In this document: positions 47,169-56,501 of the stretch, one piece after another
Position numbering within the stretch: the stretch's first letter is position 1
Layout: each line of letters begins with the position of its first letter
Origin: Xanthomonas vesicatoria ATCC 35937
GTDB taxonomy: Bacteria; Pseudomonadota; Gammaproteobacteria; Xanthomonadales; Xanthomonadaceae
Reading direction: 5' to 3'
Assembly: GCF_001908725.1 (NCBI RefSeq)
Contig: NZ_CP018725.1
Span: forward strand, 1,488,001-1,552,000
Length of the DNA stretch: 64,000 bases
Made by a program: the position numbers and the translations under genes
The notes under the pieces: generated by a model
What the model was told of the DNA's origin: nothing
The model's database searches: none
Seen by the model: the letters and a program-made list of their open reading frames with translations, nothing else

Positions 47169-49556
47169 ATGAATTGCAAGTCCAGTCCACTCGCAGTCGC
47201 TGTTGTTGTTGCCTTGTCGTTTTCCGCTTCAACCGCAGTTGCGCAGTCGCAAGCTCCCACCCAGAAAACCCTCGACACGCTGATCGTGACCGGTACGCGC
47301 GTGGCCGACCGCACCGTGGCCGAATCGGCATCGCCGATCGACATCATTTCGCCACAGGCATTGGAATCGACCGGCACCACCGAGTTGGCTACCGCGCTGT
47401 CACGCGCGATCCCCTCGCTCAATTTCCCGCGCCCCGCCATCTCCGACGGTTCGGACGCGGTGCGCCCCGCGCAGCTGCGGGGCCTGTCGCCCGATCAGGT
47501 GCTGGTGCTGGTCAACGGCAAGCGCTATCACAGCACCGCGCTGATCAACCTCAACGACACCCAAGGCCGCGGGTCATCGCCGGCAGACCTCAACACCATC
47601 CCGATCGCGGCAGTGGAGCGCATCGAAGTGCTGCGCGACGGTGCGTCGGCGCAATACGGCTCCGATGCGATTGCTGGCGTGATCAACATCGTGCTCAAGG
47701 GAAGCGGCGAAGGCGGCAGCGTCAATGGTCGCTATGGTAAATACAGCGCCGGCGATGGCGAGCAATACCAGCTGTCCGGCGATGCCGGTTTCAGCTTCGC
47801 CGGCACCGGCAAGGTGCATCTGGCCGCGCAGGCCGGGCATTCGGACCAGACCAATCGCGCGTTGCCGTTCGGCGGCCGCGTGGAGCAGCGTTACGGCGAC
47901 CCGGAGATCGACCAGGGCGCCATCTCGTTCAACGGCGAATACAGCCCCACCGATTACCTCACTTTCTATTCGTTCGGCATGGTCAGCCGCCGCGAAGTGC
48001 TGTCCAACGGCTATTTCCGTTTTGCCGGCGACAACCGCAACCGCCCGGAAATCTATCCGGACGGCTTCCTGCCGCAGATCTACAACGTCAGCAAGGACGT
48101 GTCGTGGGTGGGCGGGTTGAAGACCTCCACCGAAGGCGGCTTGAACATCGATCTGAGCTACAACTACGGCCAGAACAATCTCACCTTCGATGTACGTAAC
48201 AGCTTGAACAACAGTTTAGGGCTGGCCAGCCCGACCGACTTCCATGCCGGTACGCTGGAAGTCACCCAGAACGTGCTCAACGCCGACTTCACCAAGACGC
48301 TCGATTGGGGCCTGGCCTACCCGGTCACGCTGGCCTTCGGCGCGGAATGGCGCGGCGAGAAGTTCAATCAATCGCCTGGCGATGCAGCATCGTCGGCCAA
48401 CGGCGGCATTCCCTCCGCCAACGGTGCGTTGATTCCCGGCGCGCAGGTGTTCCCGGGCTTCAAGTTGTCCGATGCCGGCTACTACAATCGCAACAGTCAT
48501 TCGGCCTATGTGGATCTGGAAGCGGATCTGACCGAGAAGTTCTCCGCCGGCCTCGCCGGGCGCTACGAGAAGTACAGCGACTTCGGCGACACCGCTACCG
48601 GCAAGCTGTCGCTGCGCTATGCGTTCACCGACAAGGTGGCGCTGCGTGCCACCGCCTCCACCGGCTTCCGCGCACCATCGCTGCAGCAGCAGAACTTCCA
48701 GTCGATCGCCACGCAGTTCCTCAACGTGGCGCAGCCCAACGGCTCGGTGACCGCGATTCCGTTCGAGATCGGCACCTTCCGCACCGACAACCCGGCCGCG
48801 ATCGCGCTCGGCGCCGAACCGCTCAAGGCCGAGGAATCCAAGAACTACGGGTTGGGCGTGGTGTTGCAGCCGGTGGAGAACCTGTACATCACCGTCGATG
48901 CCTATCGCATCGAGATCGACGACCGCATCGTGCTGTCGGAGAACCTGACCTCTACCGCAGCGCGTAATTATCTGCAGGCCAATGGCTTCCCGGGGATCGG
49001 CGGCGGGCGCTACTTTACCAATGCCGTGGATACCAAGACCCAGGGTGTGGATGCGGTCGGCACCTATCGCTGGGCCCTCGATGGTGGCAGCGCAGAGCTG
49101 ACCACCGGCTACAACTACAACAAGACCGAAGTCGAACGCATCGCCGCCAACCCGGCTGCACTGGAAGCCATCGACCCGGGTGCAGTGCGTATCGGCCGTG
49201 CAGAACTCGGCCGCATCACCGAAGGCACGCCACGCGACAAGTTCTTCCTGGGCGGAACCTGGTCGCCGGGCAACTGGTCGTTCACCGGCACCGCCACACG
49301 CTGGGGCGAGTTCAGCACCTTCGGCACCAACGCCGGCAGCGACCAGACCTATGCAGCGAAGTGGACGCTGGATCTGGCCGCGTCCTACAAGCTGGGTGCG
49401 TGGAACTTCACCGTCGGTGGCGACAACGTGCTCAACGAATATCCGGACCGCCAGGAAGCCGGGCTCGGCACGCGCACCTATCTGCCCTACAGCAGCGCTT
49501 CGCCGTTCGGTTTCAACGGCGCGCTGGTGTACGCCAACGTGAACTACAAGTGGTAA
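47169..49556 (+). CDS. TonB-dependent receptor 2 of a tandem trio
   Basis: 795 residues from the ATG at 47169. Signal peptide MNCKSSPLAVAVVVALSFSA (cut near VAQ). The TonB box is TLDTLIVTGTRVADRTVAES, and the plug has the same IEVLRDGASAQYGSDAIAGV signature as the paralogues. The barrel ends in NYKW. A hairpin at 49637-49666 lies downstream. Loop regions differ from receptors 1 and 3, so the ligands may differ. Confidence 0.92.
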   Translation: MNCKSSPLAVAVVVALSFSASTAVAQSQAPTQKTLDTLIVTGTRVADRTVAESASPIDIISPQALESTGTTELATALSRAIPSLNFPRPAISDGSDAVRPAQLRGLSPDQVLVLVNGKRYHSTALINLNDTQGRGSSPADLNTIPIAAVERIEVLRDGASAQYGSDAIAGVINIVLKGSGEGGSVNGRYGKYSAGDGEQYQLSGDAGFSFAGTGKVHLAAQAGHSDQTNRALPFGGRVEQRYGDPEIDQGAISFNGEYSPTDYLTFYSFGMVSRREVLSNGYFRFAGDNRNRPEIYPDGFLPQIYNVSKDVSWVGGLKTSTEGGLNIDLSYNYGQNNLTFDVRNSLNNSLGLASPTDFHAGTLEVTQNVLNADFTKTLDWGLAYPVTLAFGAEWRGEKFNQSPGDAASSANGGIPSANGALIPGAQVFPGFKLSDAGYYNRNSHSAYVDLEADLTEKFSAGLAGRYEKYSDFGDTATGKLSLRYAFTDKVALRATASTGFRAPSLQQQNFQSIATQFLNVAQPNGSVTAIPFEIGTFRTDNPAAIALGAEPLKAEESKNYGLGVVLQPVENLYITVDAYRIEIDDRIVLSENLTSTAARNYLQANGFPGIGGGRYFTNAVDTKTQGVDAVGTYRWALDGGSAELTTGYNYNKTEVERIAANPAALEAIDPGAVRIGRAELGRITEGTPRDKFFLGGTWSPGNWSFTGTATRWGEFSTFGTNAGSDQTYAAKWTLDLAASYKLGAWNFTVGGDNVLNEYPDRQEAGLGTRTYLPYSSASPFGFNGALVYANVNYKW

Positions 49557-49879
49557 CTGCGGGTGCCGGTCGGTAACGACGGCGCTCACCTGGCACGGCG
49601 ACGCCGGACAGCGCGTTGCCGACCGCAGCGGTATGTGCCCGCACTTTCGTAATCGGGAGTGCGGGCGCTCAACCCCTCGGCTTGTCCGCTTTCGCAAGGA
49701 CGCCCCGCAAGGATGCACAGCGCGCGGCATGGCGCGTTGCAGATCGTCGGCATTGCCGCGCCTGCCGCTTTGCATCTGCAAAGACCCGGCCTGCATGCCC
49801 GATCACCCTACGCAGTTGTCTTCCCCCGTTACACGCATTTCACCGCTGCGTCCTTCATCCCCTTTGAGCCTTGATTCCC
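49557..49879. other. 323-base gap with a hairpin and a palindrome
   Basis: A perfect 9-base stem, GCCCGCACT/AGTGCGGGC, with a 12-base loop at 49637-49666 is a possible terminator for receptor 2. A perfect palindrome, CTTTGCA-TC-TGCAAAG, at 49768-49783 lies about 100 bases before receptor 3 and could be an operator for that gene. Confidence 0.55.
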
Positions 49880-52279
49880 ATGCACACCTCCAACGCACTT
49901 TCGCTGGCGATTTCAGTCGCACTCACCGTCTGTTCCTTCGCTGCCAGTGCGCAGTCGCAATCGACCCAGCCGCAGAAGACCCTGGACACCCTGATCGTCA
50001 CCGGTACGCGCGTCAGCGACCGCACCGTGGCCGAATCCGAATCGCCGATCGACATCATCACCGAGCAGTCGCTGCAGGCCACCGGCGCGACCGACATCGC
50101 CACCGCTTTGGGCAAGCTGCTGCCGTCGCTGAACTTCCCGCGGCCGGCGATTTCCGACGGTAACGATGCAGCACGCCCGGCCACACTGCGCGGGCTGTCG
50201 CCGGATGCGGTGCTGGTACTGGTCGATGGCAAGCGCTATCACACCTCTTCGCTGATCAACTACAACCCCTACGTGGGCCGCGGCTCGGCGCCGGCTGACC
50301 TGAACTCGCTGCCGATGTCGGCGATTGCGCGCATCGAAGTGCTGCGCGACGGTGCGTCGGCGCAGTACGGCTCCGATGCGATCGCCGGCGTGGTCAACAT
50401 CGTGCTCAAGCACGGTGCCGATGCGGGCAACAACAGCATCTCGGTCAACGGCGGCATCATGGACAAGGGCGATGGCGAGCAGAACGGCATCGACGGTTCG
50501 GTGGGCCTGGCCTTCGGCGGCACCGGCGGCGACACCGCACCGGGCTGGGTACGGCTGTCGTGGAACTACCAGAACACCATGAGCACCAATCGCGGCGAAA
50601 ACACCAACCGCGCCACCACCGTGCCGGGCACGCCCAATCCGGGCGGGGTGCCGTACCAGCGCCACGGCGACCCGGCGTCCAACTTCTATCAGGGGCTGGC
50701 CGCATTCGGCTACGCGTTTTCGCCCAATGTGGAACTGTACGGCCACCTGAGCATGAGCCGTCGCGAAGTCACCTCCAACGGCTATTACCGCGCGGCCGAC
50801 AACACCGCGCGCAATGTGCAGGCGATCTATCCCAACGGGTTCCTGCCGCAGATCTACAACCCCACCAACGACCGCTCGGCCGTGCTGGGACTGAAGGGCA
50901 GCACCGAAAGCGAGTGGAATTGGGACGTGTCGGCCACCTACGGCAAGAACGACATGACCTTCAACATCCTCAACAGCATCAACACCAATCTGTATTACAC
51001 CACCGGCGCCTCGCCGACCAACTTCAATTCCGGCGGATTCGAGACCGAGCAGGGCACGATCAACGTCGACGTCAACAAGTCCTTCGACTGGGGCCTGGCG
51101 TATCCGGTGAATGTCGCCTTCGGCGCCGAGCATCGCCAGGACCGTTACCAGATCACCGCCGGCTCGCCGGCGTCGTACTTCTTCGACCCCAACACCATCA
51201 ATCCCGACGACGGCGCACCGTATCCGGGCGGTGCCCAGGTGTTCTCCGGGCTGGAGCCGTCGGTGGCCGGCAAGTTCGGCCGCCACAGCAACGCGGTCTA
51301 CGCCAACCTGGAAGCAGACATCACTGACAAGCTGTCCGGCGGCATCGCCGGCCGCTTCGAAAACTACAGCGATGCCGGCTCCACGCGCTCGGGCAAGCTG
51401 TCGGCGCGCTACGCCTTCAGCGATACGTTCTCCTTGCGCGGTACGATTTCCAACGGCTTCCGCGCGCCGTCGCTGGCCCAGCAGAACTATGCCTCGGTGG
51501 TGACGTTGATCCAGGACGGCGAGCTGGTGCAGGTCGGCACCTATCGCACCTCCGACCCGGTGGCCGTTGCCTTGGGCGCCCGCCCGCTGAGCCCGGAAAA
51601 GTCCACCAACTACGGCCTGGGCGGCGTGTGGCAGCCCACCGCCAACTTCACCTCCAGCCTGGACGTGTACCAGATCCGCATCTGGGACCAGATCCTGTAT
51701 TCGGATCAATTGCAGCTGGCGCAGCCGATCGGGCAGGTGGCGGCGGTGCAGTTCTTCGTCAACGGCGCCACCAGCCGCACGCGCGGCGTGGACTGGATCA
51801 ACAGCTACCTCGCCGACCTGGGCAACTACGGCAAGCTCAACCTCAGCGCCAGCGCCAACTACAACAAGACCACCATCCTGGAGCTGTCCAACCCCAACTT
51901 CGGCCGCGCCAGCCAGGGCCTGCTCACCGATGCCACGCCGCGTACCAAGTACATGGCCGCGGCGGACTGGTCGGTTGGCGGATTTGCGCTGAACTTCAAC
52001 GCCACCCGCTACGGATCGATCAAGCGCATCAGCGACCCGGCCGATGGCAGCCAGGACCAGACCTACGACGCGCGCTGGCTGTTGAATCTGGCCGCCAGCC
52101 AGACCTGGAACCAGTTCACCTTCACCGTGGGCGCGGACAACATCACCAACCAGTACCCGACCAAGGCGCAGCTGACCACGGCCTACGACGACCGCGCCGG
52201 CGGCCTGCAGTATTCATCGTTGTCGCCGTTCGGATTCAACGGCCGCTACTGGTATGGCCGGGTGACCTACCGGTTCTGA
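49880..52279 (+). CDS. TonB-dependent receptor 3 of a tandem trio
   Basis: 799 residues from the ATG at 49880; a TTG three codons upstream is less likely. Signal peptide MHTSNALSLAISVALTVCSF with a cut near ASAQ. TonB box TLDTLIVTGTRVSDRTVAES; plug signature IEVLRDGASAQYGSDAIAGV. The barrel ends in VTYRF. It is the third close paralogue and is followed by the strongest terminator in the window. Confidence 0.92.
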   Translation: MHTSNALSLAISVALTVCSFAASAQSQSTQPQKTLDTLIVTGTRVSDRTVAESESPIDIITEQSLQATGATDIATALGKLLPSLNFPRPAISDGNDAARPATLRGLSPDAVLVLVDGKRYHTSSLINYNPYVGRGSAPADLNSLPMSAIARIEVLRDGASAQYGSDAIAGVVNIVLKHGADAGNNSISVNGGIMDKGDGEQNGIDGSVGLAFGGTGGDTAPGWVRLSWNYQNTMSTNRGENTNRATTVPGTPNPGGVPYQRHGDPASNFYQGLAAFGYAFSPNVELYGHLSMSRREVTSNGYYRAADNTARNVQAIYPNGFLPQIYNPTNDRSAVLGLKGSTESEWNWDVSATYGKNDMTFNILNSINTNLYYTTGASPTNFNSGGFETEQGTINVDVNKSFDWGLAYPVNVAFGAEHRQDRYQITAGSPASYFFDPNTINPDDGAPYPGGAQVFSGLEPSVAGKFGRHSNAVYANLEADITDKLSGGIAGRFENYSDAGSTRSGKLSARYAFSDTFSLRGTISNGFRAPSLAQQNYASVVTLIQDGELVQVGTYRTSDPVAVALGARPLSPEKSTNYGLGGVWQPTANFTSSLDVYQIRIWDQILYSDQLQLAQPIGQVAAVQFFVNGATSRTRGVDWINSYLADLGNYGKLNLSASANYNKTTILELSNPNFGRASQGLLTDATPRTKYMAAADWSVGGFALNFNATRYGSIKRISDPADGSQDQTYDARWLLNLAASQTWNQFTFTVGADNITNQYPTKAQLTTAYDDRAGGLQYSSLSPFGFNGRYWYGRVTYRF

Positions 52280-52350
52280 GAAAGCCCGCAGACCGGAGCG
52301 CTGCGCGTGGCGCACATCACCACCGCATCATCGTTTTCCGCCGCTCCAGA

Positions 52351-52386
52351 TGCCTGCATCGATCGCGATTGCGCCCGATGCAGGCA
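52351..52386 (+). terminator. Stem-loop upstream of the main terminator
   Basis: TGCCTGCATCG (52351-52361) pairs with CGATGCAGGCA (52376-52386), 11 bases perfect, with a 14-base loop. It lies just before the T-tract terminator and may protect the 3' end of the receptor 3 transcript. Confidence 0.6.
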
Positions 52387-52393
52387 CGCAACA

Positions 52394-52428
52394 GGCATCA
52401 CCGAGCACTCGGTGGTGCCTTGTTTTTT
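52394..52428 (+). terminator. Strong intrinsic terminator after receptor 3
   Basis: GGCATCACCGAG (52394-52405) pairs with CTCGGTGGTGCC (52408-52419), a 12-base stem with one G-U pair and a 2-base loop, then TTGTTTTTT. This is the clearest Rho-independent terminator in the window. Confidence 0.85.
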
Positions 52429-52489
52429 GGGACAGGGTCGTCGATGCGCGCACACCGAAGGCTGCGGCAAGCCATGCAGCGAGGCTGCA

Positions 52490-53683
52490 TCACCAGGACG
52501 CCAGCAAGGCATCCACGCCGCGGAGATTGGCACGGTCGTTCCATGTCAGCGTCTGAAGCTGGTCTAGCCGCAACGCCGGCAACTGCGTGAGCAACGCCGC
52601 AAGCGCGGCTTCCATCTCGATCAACGCAAGCCGGTTGCCCAGGCAGTGGTGGATACCGCCGCCGAACGACAGCGCGCGGCCCTGTTGCCGGCGGATATCC
52701 AGCACCTGCGGGTCGCTGAATTGTGCCGGATCGTGATTGGCCGCACCCAACATCAGATGCACCATCTCGCCTTCGTGCAACGTGCTCCCCGCGAGCTCGA
52801 AATCCTGTAGCACCGTGCGCGTGGCCATCTGCACCGAGCTGTCGTAGCGCAGGCATTCGAGCACTGCATTCGGCAGCAATGCCGGGTTGGCTCGCAGCTG
52901 CGCCAACTGCTCGGGATGCCGATGCAGCGCAACCAGGGCGTTGCAGATCATGTTGGAGGTGGTTTCGTGGCCGGCAAAAAACAGCAGGATCACATTAGAG
53001 ACGATCTCGTCGCCGCTCAGCCGGTGACCGTCATCTTCCGCGCGAATAAAGCGTGAGATCAGGTCGTCGCCGTCGCTGCTTCGGCGCGCCTCGATCACCG
53101 CATGAAAGTAACGTTCCAGCTGCAGATACGCTGCGCTGGTGGCCTCGAGCTCGTCAGGCGTCATCATTGGGTCGAACACCTTGGCCAGCGCGCTGGTCGC
53201 ATGCCCGACCGTGGTGGCATCCGCAGGGTCGATGTCCAGCATGCGGCAGATGATGCGGATGGGGAGCGGAAAGGCGAAATCACGCAGTACATCGCAGTGG
53301 CCGTGTGCGCGAAACCCCGCAATCAACGCCTCGGCGGTGTCGCTGGCCACCTTGCGCATGGACTCCATCTGCCGCGCACTGAATGCCTGGGTCATCAGCC
53401 CGCGCAGACGCGTGTGCACGGGAGGATTGACCAGCAGAAACATGCGACTCATGCCTTGAAACAGCGGCATCTCCACGGCTGCGGCGCCATAACGCAGACG
53501 GATGCTCTGCAGATAATCGCGGCCGACGCGCCGGTCGCTGAGCAGGCTGTCGACCACCGTGTAGTGGCCGGTCATCAAGCGACGTTCTGCGACCTCCACC
53601 AGCGGCCCCTCTGCGCGCAGCCGTGCATACGTCGGATACGGGTCCTGACGAAAATTTTCTGTTGCGAAGTCGCTGAGATGCAT
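52490..53683 (-). CDS. Cytochrome P450
   Basis: 397 residues from the ATG at 53681-53683 (MHLSDFATENFRQDPYPTYARLRAEG). Bacterial soluble P450 motifs are all present: I-helix AGHETT (237-242), ExxR as ECLR (276-279), and the haem-binding loop FGGGIHHCLGNRLA with Cys347. It needs a ferredoxin and a reductase, and none is next to it, so it must borrow partners from elsewhere. Substrate unknown. Convergent with receptor 3. Confidence 0.95.
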   Translation of the reverse strand: MHLSDFATENFRQDPYPTYARLRAEGPLVEVAERRLMTGHYTVVDSLLSDRRVGRDYLQSIRLRYGAAAVEMPLFQGMSRMFLLVNPPVHTRLRGLMTQAFSARQMESMRKVASDTAEALIAGFRAHGHCDVLRDFAFPLPIRIICRMLDIDPADATTVGHATSALAKVFDPMMTPDELEATSAAYLQLERYFHAVIEARRSSDGDDLISRFIRAEDDGHRLSGDEIVSNVILLFFAGHETTSNMICNALVALHRHPEQLAQLRANPALLPNAVLECLRYDSSVQMATRTVLQDFELAGSTLHEGEMVHLMLGAANHDPAQFSDPQVLDIRRQQGRALSFGGGIHHCLGNRLALIEMEAALAALLTQLPALRLDQLQTLTWNDRANLRGVDALLASW

Positions 53684-54450
53684 GATCTGGGCTCGTTGGG
53701 CGTGATCGCGGGATGCGCGATGGGACGTAGGGAAGGAGTGCAGATCGCTTGCACGAAGCGACGCGAGAATTGTCGTGCGTCGCCGCGCCCCTGCCTTGCG
53801 CTGGCGCGAAGCCTTGTCGTCAAACTTCAACCGCGTGCGTCGGCGCAGCTGCGTCAGTGCGCGTGCGCATCGCTGGCAGCGTGTTGACGCGCCAACGCTT
53901 GCGTCATTGCCTGCGCAACGGCATGCGCATGGCGCGTTGCGAGCAACGAGCAAAGCGGTGCAGCAATTCGCCGCGCCTGCTGCGGCCCACTATCTGCAAA
54001 AGATGCGCACCACCAACCCGCCAGACTCGCCGGCCGCCTGAGGACTGCATAACGGCATGGCCATGGGGCGGTGCAATTCTGAGCGCTGTTTCGCGCTGTT
54101 TCGCCCTGTTGCGCCGTCGCACTCCATTGTCGATGGTGGCCGCTGTGCATTGATGCGCGCTGGGATGACGTTGCGGCCGTATCGGTCTATCGCTCGGCAT
54201 TGCGCGCCACTGGTTCGATATGCCGGCAGCCTTCTGCGGCTTGCCCAGCGCGCCAGCATGCGCCACGTGTCGCATCGCGTTAATCATGCGCTGTGTACTA
54301 TGGGCGCCCGGCCAACCGGACCGCCCTGCGGCCCTGTCCCCGCGCCGGATTCCAGCACTTCATTCGCGATGCCCGCAGGCGCTGCCCGGCGCATTTCGTT
54401 TGGCTGGTCACGCCGTTTCATCACCTCGGACACTCTCACAACGGATTGGA
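53684..54450. other. 767-base gap, the largest in the window
   Basis: It lies between the divergent P450 and antiporter genes. A 10-base tandem repeat (GCGCTGTTTC twice, then GCCCTGTTGC) is at 54083-54112. Open frames on both strands lack ribosome binding sites and family features. It probably holds both promoters; no RNA gene is evident. Confidence 0.4.
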
Positions 54451-56145
54451 ATGCATCACGACACCAGCCTCATCGACATCATCGCCGTCGGCCTCGCGGT
54501 CGCCTTCATCCTGGGCACGCTCGCGCAGAAGGTGAAGCTCTCGCCGCTGGTCGGCTACTTGTTGGCTGGCGTGTGCGTCGGGCCGTTTACCCCGGGATTC
54601 GTGGCCGATCAGACCATGGCCAACCAGCTGTCCGAGCTGGGTGTGATGTTGCTGATGTTCGGGGTGGGCCTGCACTTTTCGCTCGAAGACCTGATGGAAG
54701 TGAAGTGGATCGCGGTGCCCGGTGCGCTGGCGCAGATCGTGGTGGCCACGTTGCTCGGCTGGGCACTGGCCTGGAGCATGGGTTGGCCGTTGATTCATGG
54801 CCTTGTATTCGGGCTGGCACTATCGGTGGCCAGTACCGTGGTGCTGCTGCGCGCCCTGGAAGAACGCCGCTTGCTGGATACCCAGCGCGGCCGCATCGCG
54901 GTGGGCTGGCTGATCGTCGAAGACCTGGTGATGGTGCTGGCCCTGGTGTTGCTGCCGGCGCTGGCAGATGCGCTCGGTACCGGCACACCAGCGGCGCACG
55001 CAGGCGAGTCCGGCTCGTTGCTGGCCGCGCTCGGGCTGACCTTGCTCAAGATGGTGGCCTTTGTCGCCGCGATGCTGGTGATCGGGAGACGGGTGATCCC
55101 GTGGTCGCTGGAAAAAGTGGCCGCCACCGGTTCGCGCGAATTGTTCACCCTGGCCGTGCTCGGCATCGCGCTGGGTGTGGCGTTCGTGTCGGCCAAGTTG
55201 TTCGGCGTGTCGTTTGCGCTGGGCGCGTTCTTTGCCGGCATGTTGCTCAAGGAATCCGAACTCAGCCACAAGGCGGCCAGCGATTCGCTACCGCTGCGCG
55301 ACGCGTTCGCGGTGCTGTTCTTCGTGTCGGTGGGCATGTTGTTCGACCCGATGATCCTGATCGCGCATCCCTGGCAGGTGTTGGCCACCTTCCTGACCAT
55401 CACGTTGGGCAAGTCGCTGGCGGCGTTTGTGATCGTGCGCGCGTTCGGGCACCCCACCGGCACGGCGCTGACCATTTCCACCAGCCTGGCGCAGATCGGC
55501 GAATTCTCTTTCATCCTGGCCGGGCTGGGCGTGCAGCTGGCGATCCTGCCGGAGACCGGGCGCGATCTGATCCTGGCCGGCGCGTTGTTATCGATCGTGG
55601 CCAACCCGTTCCTGTTCTCGTGGCTGGACCGTTGGCAGGCCCGGCAGATTCAGGACACGCCGGCTGCAGTGGAACCGGAACTACCGCCCGGCCCGCCATT
55701 GCCGGCGGATGGCCATGCGATCGTCATCGGCTACGGACGCGTGGGCAGCGCGCTGGCGCAGTTGCTGCGCAGCCGCGGCGTGCCGGTGCTGGTGATCGAC
55801 GACAACGGCGACCACGTGGCCAAGGCGCACGCGGCCGGCATCCCGGGCATCCGTGGCAGTGCGGCAGCCGACCGGGTACTGGCCGAGGCGCGTCCAGAGA
55901 ACGCAAAAATCGCGATCCTGGCGATCCCGCAACCGCTGGAGGCCGGCGAGGCGCTGGCCAAGTTGCGGGCGATCAACCCGGCGCTGACCTTGCTGGCACG
56001 CGCGCATAGCGATGCCGAGGTCAAGCATCTGCTGGAACACGGCGCCGACGGCGCCGTGCTGGCAGAACGCGAACTGGCCTATTCGCTGGCCGAGATGGTG
56101 ATGTCCACGCCGCCCTACCGTGCGTTGAACGTGCCGGCGTCGTAA
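54451..56145 (+). CDS. KefB/YbaL-type cation:proton antiporter with TrkA-N domain
   Basis: 564 residues from the ATG at 54451 (MHHDTSLIDIIAVGLAVAFI). An N-terminal CPA2-type Na+/H+ exchanger membrane domain with about twelve helices (about 7-400) is followed by a TrkA-N NAD-binding domain (VIGYGRVGSALAQLLRSRG). This matches the YbaL/KefB/RosB branch, which moves K+ or other cations against protons. There is no TrkA-C domain. It is a single gene. Confidence 0.9.
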   Translation: MHHDTSLIDIIAVGLAVAFILGTLAQKVKLSPLVGYLLAGVCVGPFTPGFVADQTMANQLSELGVMLLMFGVGLHFSLEDLMEVKWIAVPGALAQIVVATLLGWALAWSMGWPLIHGLVFGLALSVASTVVLLRALEERRLLDTQRGRIAVGWLIVEDLVMVLALVLLPALADALGTGTPAAHAGESGSLLAALGLTLLKMVAFVAAMLVIGRRVIPWSLEKVAATGSRELFTLAVLGIALGVAFVSAKLFGVSFALGAFFAGMLLKESELSHKAASDSLPLRDAFAVLFFVSVGMLFDPMILIAHPWQVLATFLTITLGKSLAAFVIVRAFGHPTGTALTISTSLAQIGEFSFILAGLGVQLAILPETGRDLILAGALLSIVANPFLFSWLDRWQARQIQDTPAAVEPELPPGPPLPADGHAIVIGYGRVGSALAQLLRSRGVPVLVIDDNGDHVAKAHAAGIPGIRGSAAADRVLAEARPENAKIAILAIPQPLEAGEALAKLRAINPALTLLARAHSDAEVKHLLEHGADGAVLAERELAYSLAEMVMSTPPYRALNVPAS

Positions 56146-56161
56146 GTCGCTACAAGCGGAT

Positions 56162-56185
56162 GCCGGCCGGCACCTGCCGGTCGGC
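56162..56185 (+). terminator. Hairpin after the antiporter gene
   Basis: GCCGGCCGGC (56162-56171) pairs with GCCGGTCGGC (56176-56185), with a 4-base loop, 16 bases after the stop. There is no T-run, so it is a weak or Rho-type end at most. Confidence 0.5.
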
Positions 56186-56444
56186 GCTCGCAGTGGGGCC
56201 CTGAGTGCACGGCGCACGCACTCGCAGGTTGCGCCGCCTTGCCGCGCAGTTGTAGCGCCATCGCGCGGATGCACGACCGTATGTCCCGCGTGGGCGAAGC
56301 GGCAGTCCCAAACGCGACTCCAACCCGGCCACACGCAACAGCCTGCGTGCGCGAGTGGGAGCGAATGGTTCAGACCTGAAACATCCGATGCGCCCGCCTC
56401 CTCGGCGCACCCAGGGCACGCGTCACGTTGCCCGCCAACACACT
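56186..56444. other. Upstream part of the siderophore operon promoter region
   Basis: About 260 bases with no supported gene. The rightmost bases lead into the Fur box and the -10-like GATAAT of the siderophore operon. Confidence 0.4.
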
Positions 56445-56459
56445 TGATAATCATTCCCA
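56445..56459 (+). promoter_or_regulatory. Fur box over a -10-like element, siderophore operon
   Basis: TGATAAT-C-ATTCCCA matches the 7-1-7 Fur consensus TGATAATnATTATCA at 13 of 15 positions (left half perfect, right half 5 of 7). GATAAT at 56446-56451 could also serve as the -10 element, so Fur-Fe would block initiation. Position fits iron repression of the genes downstream. Confidence 0.75.
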
Positions 56460-56501
56460 TCAAGAGCAGGATGAGCGCCGGTTTCCTTGCCGGACTCTTC
56501 T

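Noticed and set aside
53749..54153. 134-codon frame in the P450-antiporter gap
   Set aside because: No ribosome binding site, no domain, and low-complexity composition.
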